Positions 14,863 through 22,694 of a DNA stretch of 23,281 bases are shown here, piece by piece. Source of the DNA: Streptomyces griseus (GTDB taxonomy: Bacteria > Bacteroidota > Bacteroidia > Chitinophagales > Chitinophagaceae). The translations under genes and the position numbers were made by a program. Position 1 is the stretch's first letter; the number at the start of each line of letters is the position of its first letter. The notes beneath the pieces are model-generated. The model had not been told where the DNA came from. It saw only the letters and a program-made list of their open reading frames with translations, and did not search any database. The DNA lies in the NCBI GenBank assembly GCA_943323705.2, contig CALPIT020000008.1, forward strand, positions 1-23,281, given 5' to 3'.

Positions 14863-16053
14863 ATGCAAAGCCAACTTAACAACATACATCAATCTTTTAA
14901 TGCTGTAAAGCAGTATTGCGAAAATGCTGAATTTAAAGGCTATGATCCGTATGATGGCTTGAATAGTAAATTGTTTCAATCCATTCCTTTTATTAAAAAA
15001 AGCAGATTGGCAAGATTGATATGGATTCAATTTTTTAAAAGATCGCCATTGAATCTTAGAAGTTTAGTAGGCATCAAGCATGAATATAATCCTAAAGCCG
15101 TAGGTTTGTTTTTGACTGCTTATTGTGAATTGTATCAACATGATAAAAATCCGGAGTATCTTAAAAAAATAGATTTCTTTATTTCTAAATTAAAGGAAAC
15201 ACAAACACAAGGTTATTCTGGATCTTGCTGGGGATATAATTTTGACTGGGAATCAAGAGCGTTTTTTCAGCCTAAATTTACACCAACAATTGTGGCAACA
15301 TCATTTATTGCGAATTCACTTTTAGATGCTTATGAGGTTACAGGAAATCCGGAATGTCTTCATTTGTCCAGGAGTGCTTGCGATTTTATTTTAAAAGATT
15401 TAAACAGAACAAATAACAATAAAGGCGGTTATGCTTTTTCTTATTCTCCATTAGACAACAGTGTTGTATTTAATGCATCTCTGCTTGGTGCAAGATTATT
15501 GGCAAGAGTTTATTCAATTACCAAAGAAGAAAATTTGATTGAGTCAGCAAAGCCCGTGATAGAATATTGTTGTGATTTTCAAAAAGAAGATGGTTCGTGG
15601 AGTTATGGTACACTTCCCTTTCATCAATGGATCGATAACTTTCATACTGGATATAATTTAGAATGTATTTCCGATTACATCAAATTTACAGGAGAAAACA
15701 AATATCAGTCGGTTTTAGACAAAGGGTTTGAGTATTATATCAATACATTCTTTACTGAGGAAGGTATTGCAAAATATTACAACAACAGCATCTATCCTAT
15801 TGATATTCATGCGCCATCTCAATTGGTCATTACACTCAAGAAGTTAAATAAATTAAATGAACATAAAGAATTACTTGATAAAGTTTTAGGTTGGACTATA
15901 AAAAATATGCAATCCAACAAGGGCTATTTCTATTATCAAATCAATAAATACATCACCTCAAAAATTCCATATATGCGATGGTCGCAGGCGTGGATGTTTT
16001 TATCAATGAGTATTTATTTGAATCATTATTTACCCGAAAACGAAACTATTTAA
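14863..16053 (+). CDS. Cytoplasmic (alpha/alpha)-barrel-like protein of unknown role
   Basis: This 396-residue protein has no signal peptide or membrane segment. The sequence is built of repeated helix pairs with aromatic-rich turns, as in six-hairpin glycosidases, terpenoid cyclases and sugar epimerases. Conserved-looking turns are CWGYNFDWESR (122-132), KEDGSWSYGT (241-250, similar to a QW motif), HQWIDNFHTGYNLE (254-267), DIHAPSQL (314-321) and PYMRWSQAWMF (369-379). Asp/Glu and Trp in these turns suggest a carbohydrate-binding cleft. I do not recognise a family with a proven reaction; relatives are sometimes labelled prenyltransferase-like or delta-aminolevulinate dehydratase, and neither label is supported here. 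It abuts the upstream glycosyltransferase with no gap and precedes the DUF354 gene by 11 bases, so it probably acts on the same glycan. Confidence 0.7.
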   Translation: MQSQLNNIHQSFNAVKQYCENAEFKGYDPYDGLNSKLFQSIPFIKKSRLARLIWIQFFKRSPLNLRSLVGIKHEYNPKAVGLFLTAYCELYQHDKNPEYLKKIDFFISKLKETQTQGYSGSCWGYNFDWESRAFFQPKFTPTIVATSFIANSLLDAYEVTGNPECLHLSRSACDFILKDLNRTNNNKGGYAFSYSPLDNSVVFNASLLGARLLARVYSITKEENLIESAKPVIEYCCDFQKEDGSWSYGTLPFHQWIDNFHTGYNLECISDYIKFTGENKYQSVLDKGFEYYINTFFTEEGIAKYYNNSIYPIDIHAPSQLVITLKKLNKLNEHKELLDKVLGWTIKNMQSNKGYFYYQINKYITSKIPYMRWSQAWMFLSMSIYLNHYLPENETI

Positions 16054-16064
16054 AACTATATTAA

Positions 16065-17093
16065 ATGAGAATTTGGTTCGATTTATCTAATTCGCCGCAT
16101 ATTAATATGTTTCATGATCTTATCAGAGATCTTGAATCAGATGGTCATGAGGTTATTATTACTTCCAGGCCACTTGCAAATACCGTTCAATTGCTTGACC
16201 AGCGTGGACTTAAGCATACCATTATTGGAGAGCATTATGGTAAGAATTTTTATAAGAAGATGTTTGGCTACCCTATTCGTGTTATGCAATTAAGGAATTT
16301 TCTTAAATATAAAAAAATTGATTTAGCGATTTCTCAAAGTTCATTTCATTCACCTTTGACAGCATGGTTATTGGGTGTTCCTTCTATCTATACTAACGAT
16401 AATGAACATGCGATGGGTAATAAGCCTAGTTTTATTTTTGCTTCAAGGATATTAATTCCGGAGAACTTAGCCGTAAATAAAGTTGCTACATGGGGCGTGT
16501 CTGCTCAAAAAGTATTGCAGTATCCTGGCGTAAAGGAAGGTATTTACTTATGGAGTAAAGGTGAGCAAATTCAAAAAGAAAGGAATAATACTACCGATAA
16601 AACAATTCGTATTTACATCAGACCTGAGCCTCAAACAGCACAGTATTACAAAGGCAAAGAGAATTTTCTTGACGATACAATTATTGAATTAAAAGACAGA
16701 TACAACATTACTGTTTTGCCAAGAGATAAAAACCAATCAGAACATTATTCGCAATTGAAATTTAAAGGTGTGCATGTTCCTGAAAAGCCAATTGGATTTG
16801 ATGAAATAGCAGCGAAGTGTACAGTTTTTATTGGCGCTGGCGGCTCTATGACAAGAGAATTGGCCATTTTAGGAATTCCCACCATTTCTGTTTATCAAGA
16901 TGAATTGTTGGATGTAGATGGTTATTTATTGCAGCAAGGGTTGATGTTACATGAGCCCTCTCTTACAGCAGCAAAACTCGAAAAATTTATAAATAGTCTT
17001 GAAAATAAACCACCATCTCTTGAGTTGATGGATAAAGGAAAACAAGCGTATGAATTATTTAAAAATCAAATTTTAAAATTTAAAAAACAATGA
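16065..17093 (+). CDS. DUF354 protein, GT-B-like (possible glycosyltransferase or epimerase relative)
   Basis: A 342-residue protein with the DUF354 hallmarks in order: IWFDLSNSPHINMF (3-16), QSSFHSPLTAWLLGVPSI (91-108), TNDNEHAMGNK (110-120), QYPGVKEGIYLW (152-163), IRPEPQTAQYY (185-195) and GAGGSMTRELAILGIPTIS (257-275). The two Rossmann-like halves and the GAGGSMTRE donor-site loop resemble MurG and the UDP-GlcNAc 2-epimerase fold. No biochemical function for the family is known to me. In a locus with only two clear glycosyltransferases it could be a third one. The gene overlaps the next by ATGA (17090-17093), implying coupled translation with the oxidoreductase. Confidence 0.85.
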   Translation: MRIWFDLSNSPHINMFHDLIRDLESDGHEVIITSRPLANTVQLLDQRGLKHTIIGEHYGKNFYKKMFGYPIRVMQLRNFLKYKKIDLAISQSSFHSPLTAWLLGVPSIYTNDNEHAMGNKPSFIFASRILIPENLAVNKVATWGVSAQKVLQYPGVKEGIYLWSKGEQIQKERNNTTDKTIRIYIRPEPQTAQYYKGKENFLDDTIIELKDRYNITVLPRDKNQSEHYSQLKFKGVHVPEKPIGFDEIAAKCTVFIGAGGSMTRELAILGIPTISVYQDELLDVDGYLLQQGLMLHEPSLTAAKLEKFINSLENKPPSLELMDKGKQAYELFKNQILKFKKQ

Positions 17094-18100
17094 TAAAAGT
17101 TGCATTAATCGGTGCCGGTAAAATGGGGATTTCGCATCTTTCTATTTTAGGCGCTCATCCAATGGTGAAAATTGTTGGCGTAGCGGATACTTCTAAAATT
17201 GTAAATGATGTGTTGGAAAAATATTCAGGAATGAAAACATTTACTGATTATAAGAAAATGCTGGACGAAGTAAAGCCTGATGCTGTTTTTGTTTCAGTGC
17301 CTACTAAGTTTCATGCCTCATTTGTAGAAGACTTGCTCAATAGAAACATACATGTGTTTGTTGAAAAACCATTTTGTTTGAATGCAGCTCAAGGTGAAAA
17401 TCTGATCAGATTGGCCAAAGGAAAAGGATTGATAAATCAAGTTGGTTATCATAATAAATTCGTTGGCACTTTTGAAGAGGTGAAAAGATTGGTAAATGCT
17501 GGCGTTTTAGGAGAGCTTAATCATTTCGTTGGGGAAGCATACGGGCCAGTTGTTATTAGAAAAAAACAAGAAACATGGCGTTCTGATCCGGAAGAAGGCG
17601 GTGGTTGTTTGATGGACTATGCCTCTCATGTGATTGATTTGATTAATTATCTGGTATCTCCTATTACCAAAGTACATGGCAGTTTGTTGAAATCTATTTA
17701 TTCAACACAGGTTGAAGATGCTGTTTATTCTTTATTGGAAACGAGCAATAATGTGAGTGGTGTGTTGTCTGTTAACTGGAGCGATGAAACACACCGAAAA
17801 ATGTCAACAAGCATAACCATTATCGGATCTAAAGGCAAAATTATTTCAGATGCTTCTGAGCTAAAGGTGTTTTTAAAGTCTGATGATGTTCCTGAAGGAT
17901 ACTCGAAAGGCTGGAACATAAAATATATTACAGAGCTTACACCTAGTGTTGACTTCTATTTACGTGGAGAAGAGTATTCTGCACAGATCGATTACTTCAT
18001 CAATGCTGTTGCCGGTAAAGGCCCCAATGAAAAAAATTCATTTGAAAGTGCTTGGAATACAGACTACGCAATCTCTTTAATCAAAAACAAAAAAAATTAA
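17090..18100 (+). CDS. Gfo/Idh/MocA family NAD(P)-dependent oxidoreductase
   Basis: A 336-residue cytoplasmic dehydrogenase. The N-terminal Rossmann fold carries VALIGAGKMGISH (4-16). VPTKFHASFVE and HVFVEKPFCLN follow, with the family lysine in EKP (92-94). The C-terminal substrate domain has GGGCLMDYASHVIDL (170-184), where Asp176 and His180 fit the usual catalytic Asp/His pair. Family members oxidise or reduce hydroxyl groups on sugars, including nucleotide sugars such as UDP-GlcNAcA (WlbA) in polysaccharide pathways. No UDP-glucose/GlcNAc 6-dehydrogenase is present in the window, so a WlbA-type uronic-acid route is not supported. The start overlaps the DUF354 stop (ATGA), and the next gene follows after 4 bases. 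Confidence 0.88.
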   Translation: MIKVALIGAGKMGISHLSILGAHPMVKIVGVADTSKIVNDVLEKYSGMKTFTDYKKMLDEVKPDAVFVSVPTKFHASFVEDLLNRNIHVFVEKPFCLNAAQGENLIRLAKGKGLINQVGYHNKFVGTFEEVKRLVNAGVLGELNHFVGEAYGPVVIRKKQETWRSDPEEGGGCLMDYASHVIDLINYLVSPITKVHGSLLKSIYSTQVEDAVYSLLETSNNVSGVLSVNWSDETHRKMSTSITIIGSKGKIISDASELKVFLKSDDVPEGYSKGWNIKYITELTPSVDFYLRGEEYSAQIDYFINAVAGKGPNEKNSFESAWNTDYAISLIKNKKN

Positions 18101-18104
18101 GAAC

Positions 18105-18983
18105 ATGGATAGAATATTATTTGGAGACAATCAGTTTTTTGCTGTAAACCATATTTCAGATGAAAAGTCGAGAGCGCAATCCATTAAATTCAAGGAGGAT
18201 AAAACCATTTTGGATACCATTGATATTTCCAGAGACTTAGGTGTTGAAACTTTTATGTGCACAACACACGATAGGATTTATAATATATGCGACATGATAA
18301 GAGCCGAACCGGACAAGTACAGCAAGTTTTCAATTTATCCTTGTATGCCTTATGCACACAAATATGCCAATGCTGTAACGGAATTGGGTATCATGGGTAC
18401 GATCAAAAATTATGTACCTGGAAACTTTTTTGGTTCCATTTTTAAAGGCGGAATGGCTTTTGTTTCGAAAGACTATATCTCAATTATGGAATTGTTAATT
18501 GATGCAGAAATGAAAATGTTCAAGAATATCAATACGCCTGTAATCTTTTTACAAAATGTAATCACTGATTTATTGCTCGGTTTGGATATGAAAGACATGT
18601 TGAAAGCCTATCATGATTATGTCATCAAAAAATACAATGCTGAACCAGGTTATATCACCATGAACATGCCGATGTTGTTAGATAAATTGGAAAGTGTGGG
18701 CATTAAAAATCCGATTATTTGTTCCTCTATCAATAAAGCTGGTTTCAGAATGTCGGGAGGAATGGAATTGTATGAAAATGTATTAAGAACCAGACAAGTA
18801 AGAGCTATTGCTATGCAGGTTTTGGGCGGAGGTGCCATTTCGGCCAAAGAAGCAATTGATTATGTTTGTTCATTGCCAAATGTAGAATCGATTTTGTTTG
18901 GTGCATCATCTAAACAAAATATTTCACAAACCGTTTCTTTGATTCATGAATTTGATGATAAGTATGGCAAGTCAAAACAATAA
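18105..18983 (+). CDS. TIM-barrel protein, aldo-keto-reductase-like, function unknown
   Basis: A 292-residue soluble protein. It starts DRILFGDNQFFAVNHISDEKSRAQ and has alternating strand-helix segments along its length. The C-terminal part reads VRAIAMQVLGGGAISAKEAIDYV and VESILFGASSKQNISQTVSLI (232-280), matching the end of the aldo-keto reductase barrel, where the gGxI loop and vivGxsxxeql helix bind NADP phosphate. The canonical Asp-Tyr-Lys-His tetrad is not evident: the MCTTHDRIYN stretch (51-60) lies where the Tyr would be expected, but the match is poor. It may therefore be a diverged reductase or a lyase/isomerase built on the same barrel. It sits between the oxidoreductase (4 bases) and wecB (33 bases), suggesting a step in the same nucleotide-sugar or glycan pathway. 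Confidence 0.7.
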   Translation: MDRILFGDNQFFAVNHISDEKSRAQSIKFKEDKTILDTIDISRDLGVETFMCTTHDRIYNICDMIRAEPDKYSKFSIYPCMPYAHKYANAVTELGIMGTIKNYVPGNFFGSIFKGGMAFVSKDYISIMELLIDAEMKMFKNINTPVIFLQNVITDLLLGLDMKDMLKAYHDYVIKKYNAEPGYITMNMPMLLDKLESVGIKNPIICSSINKAGFRMSGGMELYENVLRTRQVRAIAMQVLGGGAISAKEAIDYVCSLPNVESILFGASSKQNISQTVSLIHEFDDKYGKSKQ

Positions 18984-19016
18984 TATTTGATTAAAATAAT
19001 TAACAATACTTCATTT

Positions 19017-20114
19017 ATGAAAATTACAATTATAGCTGGTGCAAGACCCAATTTCATGAAGATTGCTCCTATCATTAAAGAGATTATTAAACATGAAAAA
19101 AATGGTAAAGACATATCGTATAGACTTGTGCATACAGGTCAGCATTATGATAAAGCCATGAGTGGAGATTTTTTCGAACAATTGGGCATTCCAGATCCAC
19201 ATGTTAATCTGGAATGTGGTGGCGGTTCTCAGGCCGAACAAACTGCAGCTATAATGGTGAAATTCGAAAAAGAAATAATCGCCAATAAACCGGATTTAGT
19301 TTTGGTGGTGGGCGATGTAACTTCAACAATGGCTTGTACCATCACAGCAAAGAAATTATGTATTGATGTGGTACATGTGGAAGCGGGTATCCGTTCGGGT
19401 GATATGACCATGCCGGAAGAAATAAATCGAATTGTTACAGACGCTATTTGTGATCATTTCTTTACAACAAGCGAAATCGCAAACAATAATTTACTGTCGC
19501 AACAAGTTTCAAAAGAACGAATTCATTTTGTTGGGAATACCATGATTGATACCTTGTATAACAATCTTGAAAAGATCAGAAAGCCTTCATTCTTTGATGA
19601 CTTACAGCTGAAAGCAAAGGATTATTTCATGCTTACTTTGCATCGACCATCAAATGTTGATGATCCTATAAAATTAAAATCTATTCTGGATGCAGTAATT
19701 TCTGCTACTAAATCATTGCCTGTAGTTTTTGCTGTTCATCCCAGAACTAAAATCATACTCAACCAATTAGATGTAGTATATGATTCATTGCAACTTATAG
19801 AACCACAAGGTTATCTAGAATTTATCTATTTGATAAAAAACTGTAAAGGTGTGATAACCGATTCTGGAGGTATAACCGAAGAAGCTACTGTTTTAGATAT
19901 TCCGTGTTTGACGTTAAGAAATTCAACAGAAAGGCCCGAGACCATCACCATGGGGACAAACGAGTTGATTGGTGAAGATCTTGAAAAATTAAAAAATTGT
20001 TTGGATTTAATCATGAATGACAATTGGAAAAAAGGAAAGATTCCACCATTCTGGGATGGTAAAACTTCCGGAAGAATAGTCGAAATATTACTTAATTTAT
20101 ATGGGCACAAATAA
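19017..20114 (+). CDS. wecB: UDP-N-acetylglucosamine 2-epimerase (non-hydrolysing)
   Basis: A 365-residue GT-B-fold enzyme that interconverts UDP-GlcNAc and UDP-ManNAc in the cytoplasm. The ATG at 19017 is preferred over the TTG at 18987 because it gives the family opening MKITIIAGARPNFMKIAPI. Catalytic and binding motifs are intact: HTGQHYD (39-45), VVGDVTST with Asp100, VEAGIRS with Glu122, MPEEINRIVTD (132-142) with the acidic pair, LTLHRPSNVD with His209, HPRT (241-244), and the uridine/phosphate site TDSGGITEEA (281-290) with RNSTERPET (301-309). The length matches E. coli WecB. It supplies a ManNAc-type donor, or a precursor for one, for the polysaccharide. Close relatives acting on other UDP-sugars (for example WbpI on di-acetamido uronic acids) cannot be excluded. 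Confidence 0.9.
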   Translation: MKITIIAGARPNFMKIAPIIKEIIKHEKNGKDISYRLVHTGQHYDKAMSGDFFEQLGIPDPHVNLECGGGSQAEQTAAIMVKFEKEIIANKPDLVLVVGDVTSTMACTITAKKLCIDVVHVEAGIRSGDMTMPEEINRIVTDAICDHFFTTSEIANNNLLSQQVSKERIHFVGNTMIDTLYNNLEKIRKPSFFDDLQLKAKDYFMLTLHRPSNVDDPIKLKSILDAVISATKSLPVVFAVHPRTKIILNQLDVVYDSLQLIEPQGYLEFIYLIKNCKGVITDSGGITEEATVLDIPCLTLRNSTERPETITMGTNELIGEDLEKLKNCLDLIMNDNWKKGKIPPFWDGKTSGRIVEILLNLYGHK

Positions 20115-20121
20115 TTAATGT

Positions 20122-21513
20122 ATGAATAAACAATTCAAAAGATATCTTCAATTGACTCTGATTTTTCTGGATTTGATAATGCTGGTCATTAGTTTTATCA
20201 TACCAAGATTCCTTTTTCATGGTCGTATATCATCATCAACAACATATGTTTATTTAATCTTTGGATCGTATTCATTGATTTCATGGGCTTTGTTCTCTTC
20301 TATTCTAGGTAATTATGCCGAAAAAATCATAACTCAGTTTGAATCTTTTTCAAAAAGATCATTACAGGTTTTTTTATTGTGGATTATTTTTGTGCTTCTA
20401 TATTTATTCTTTTCTAGAGAAGTACAAGTGTCGCGATTTTTTGTTTTTTCGTTTATGACCATTTTTGCCATTGGTTTGTTTTTTAATAGGTTTTTATACC
20501 TTGGAATCCGCAATTATTTTAAATCAAAAGATTATTTAGTTAATAATATTATCATTTTAGGATACAACGAAACGGCCTTGAAATTATCTTCTTATTTTGA
20601 ACAGGAGTCTATCAACACAAATCTCATAGGGTTTGTAGAAGATGAAAAAAATATTAAAGAACTGACCCACTACCCTGTTCTTTCAGACATCAAAAATTTA
20701 ATTCAAGTTGCAAAAGATTATGATGTACAGGAAATATTTTCAACAATCACCCCTGAGCAGAACAGTTACATTTATGAATTAATTACCCAAGCTGAAAATG
20801 CATGTATTCGTTTTAAAGTGGTGCCTGATTTATCTCATTTTTTCAACAAGCCTGTAGTCGTTGATTTTATTAGAGATTTGCCTGTATTGTCTTTAAGAAG
20901 TGAGCCGCTTGATGACGTGGGTAATAAGCTCAAAAAAAGAATATTGGATATTGTCGTTAGCGGCCTTGTTATCATTTTTATTTTATCGTGGTTAATTCCA
21001 ATTGTTGCGCTGCTAATTTTATTAGAATCAAGGGGGTCTATTTTCTTCTCTCAAAAACGTACAGGGAAAAACAATCTTCCTTTCAATTGTTTGAAATTTA
21101 GGAGTATGAAACCTAATAAGGATTCAGAATTAAAACAAGCTACTAAAAATGACATGAGGATTACAAGAGTCGGTAGGTTTTTAAGGAAAACTAGTTTGGA
21201 TGAATTTCCTCAGTTCATCAATGTGTTTAAAGGCGAAATGAGTTTGGTTGGTCCCAGACCTCACATGCTGAAACATACGGATGATTACTCTCAAATTGTA
21301 GATCAGTATATGATTAGGCATTTTCTTAAACCAGGGATTACGGGTTGGGCTCAAATAAATGGTTTTAGAGGTGAAATAACAGAGCCTAAACAAATTAAGT
21401 TAAGAGTGCAGAATGATTTATGGTATTTGGAAAACTGGAGCATTTGGTTAGACATTAAAATACTATTCTTAACAGTTTATACCATCATTAAAGGAGATAA
21501 ACAAGCCTACTAA
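20122..21513 (+). CDS. Polyprenyl-phosphate sugar-1-phosphate transferase (WcaJ/WbaP-type initiating enzyme)
   Basis: This 463-residue inner-membrane enzyme starts each repeat unit by moving a sugar-1-phosphate from a UDP-sugar to undecaprenyl phosphate. It has four N-terminal membrane helices (about 10-30, 42-62, 80-97, 105-127). A Rossmann-like CoA-binding-type domain follows (NNIIILGYNETALKLSSYF to about 250). The C-terminal bacterial sugar transferase domain begins KKRILDIVVSGLVII (271-285) with a re-entrant helix. Catalytic motifs are FNCLKFRSMKPN (321-332), TSLDEFPQFINVFKGEMSLVGPRPHM (357-382) with the Asp360-Glu361 pair, and PGITGWAQINGFRGE (404-418). The long form marks hexose-1-phosphate transferases (Glc/Gal type), but amino-sugar specificity cannot be ruled out. 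It lies near the end of the gene order rather than the start. Confidence 0.92.
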   Translation: MNKQFKRYLQLTLIFLDLIMLVISFIIPRFLFHGRISSSTTYVYLIFGSYSLISWALFSSILGNYAEKIITQFESFSKRSLQVFLLWIIFVLLYLFFSREVQVSRFFVFSFMTIFAIGLFFNRFLYLGIRNYFKSKDYLVNNIIILGYNETALKLSSYFEQESINTNLIGFVEDEKNIKELTHYPVLSDIKNLIQVAKDYDVQEIFSTITPEQNSYIYELITQAENACIRFKVVPDLSHFFNKPVVVDFIRDLPVLSLRSEPLDDVGNKLKKRILDIVVSGLVIIFILSWLIPIVALLILLESRGSIFFSQKRTGKNNLPFNCLKFRSMKPNKDSELKQATKNDMRITRVGRFLRKTSLDEFPQFINVFKGEMSLVGPRPHMLKHTDDYSQIVDQYMIRHFLKPGITGWAQINGFRGEITEPKQIKLRVQNDLWYLENWSIWLDIKILFLTVYTIIKGDKQAY

Positions 21514-21524
21514 ATTCATTTAAT

Positions 21525-22634
21525 TTGAAATTATTTAATTCCCAATATATTTTATCCGATAAGCGTCATGGATGGATTGATTACGATAGAGGAATCAGTA
21601 TCATTCTGGTTACTTATCGACATTGCTATGAAAGCATGGAGAAGGCTGGTTTAAATATGCATGATCATCCCTGGTTGGAGTATATCAATGTTTTTTTCTT
21701 TGGATTTCGTATGCCTTTGTTTTTTATCGCTTCAGGCATGTTTATTTCAGGTAGCATGAAAAAAAGAGGCTTGAATCCATACATTGATAACAGAATAAGA
21801 ACCATTTTGTATCCACTAATGGTATGGGGGATCATTCAAATTTCCTTACAACTCTTATTTGCTGATTACACCAATTCAAAGGGCGAAGTGGACTTTCACA
21901 GTTATTTGTATTTGATAACATTTCCTCGCGCAACAGGTCAGTTTTGGTATTTGAATGCACTGTTTTTTGTCGGAATTATTTACGCAGTATTAAAATCCGT
22001 TTTTAAAGTGCCGATAAAATTTCAATTGATGTTGGGCTTGTTATTATATTTCACTTCAAGTTATTTTAGCACTCATGATATTCAAATTGGAGCTTTGAAT
22101 GATATCTTTAAGTATTATTTGTTTTTTGCCATTGGAGATGCTATTTCTGGATATATGTTGAGTGAAAAAACTGCAACATTATTTACTTCAAGAAAATTGA
22201 TTATACCACTGCTGATTTCATTTATATTTATTCAATTAATTTTTACAAATTTGAATTTGACAAATGGAAATAATTATCATGTAGAAAATGACATACCTAT
22301 ATTTTTTCTTTTGGTAGCAATTGTTGGTTGTGCGATGTCTATCGCATTATCTTTTACTTTGAAGAAGTATAATAAGTTGAAATTTATTCGTGTGGTAGGA
22401 TATAATTCTGTTCATATTTATTGTTTGCAAATTATTGTGATGTCGGTATCGAGATTGGTTTTTATTAAGTTTTTGGGTATAACAAATGTGCCATTACTGG
22501 CTTTATTAATTTTAAGCATGGGCGTATTAGTGCCTATGATTATTTATAATGTTTCTTTGAGGTTGAATATGTGGTGGATGTTTACATTAAAAAAGCCAAC
22601 TGAGGAGTTGGATCATATAAATATGCGTTCTTAA
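21525..22634 (+). CDS. Membrane acyltransferase, acyltransferase-3 (OafA/YrhL-like) family
   Basis: A 369-residue protein with about ten membrane helices. Members move acyl groups (often acetyl or succinyl) from cytoplasmic donors to extracytoplasmic glycans. The family opening is clear: WIDYDRGISIILVTYRHCYESM (17-38), with the conserved Arg22 and the catalytic-type His33. NVFFFGFRMPLFFIASGMFISGS follows, holding the FRMPLFFxxSG element of helix 2-3. The C-terminus ends NMWWMFTLKKP. The start is TTG at 21525; the first in-frame ATG would delete the catalytic His, so the TTG start is well supported. It probably O-acetylates the polymer of this locus; the acyl group is not predictable. Confidence 0.88.
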   Translation: MKLFNSQYILSDKRHGWIDYDRGISIILVTYRHCYESMEKAGLNMHDHPWLEYINVFFFGFRMPLFFIASGMFISGSMKKRGLNPYIDNRIRTILYPLMVWGIIQISLQLLFADYTNSKGEVDFHSYLYLITFPRATGQFWYLNALFFVGIIYAVLKSVFKVPIKFQLMLGLLLYFTSSYFSTHDIQIGALNDIFKYYLFFAIGDAISGYMLSEKTATLFTSRKLIIPLLISFIFIQLIFTNLNLTNGNNYHVENDIPIFFLLVAIVGCAMSIALSFTLKKYNKLKFIRVVGYNSVHIYCLQIIVMSVSRLVFIKFLGITNVPLLALLILSMGVLVPMIIYNVSLRLNMWWMFTLKKPTEELDHINMRS

Positions 22635-22639
22635 TTTTG
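22608..22639 (+). promoter_or_regulatory. Possible promoter of the methyltransferase gene
   Basis: TTG (22608-22610), 21 bases, then TAATTTTG (22632-22639), matching the TAnnTTTG -7 box and a minimal -33 element. It spans the stop codon of the acyltransferase. The 60-base gap before the next ATG would be the leader. The -33 match is minimal, and in AT-rich DNA such boxes occur by chance. Confidence 0.3.
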
Positions 22640-22694
22640 TATTATGTAAATTATTTTATTATATTTATTCTTAAACAATTAAAATTTAATATTG

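Noticed and set aside
18987..19016. TTG start adding ten residues to WecB
   Set aside because: The family begins at the first beta strand, given by the ATG at 19017; the extension has no family counterpart.
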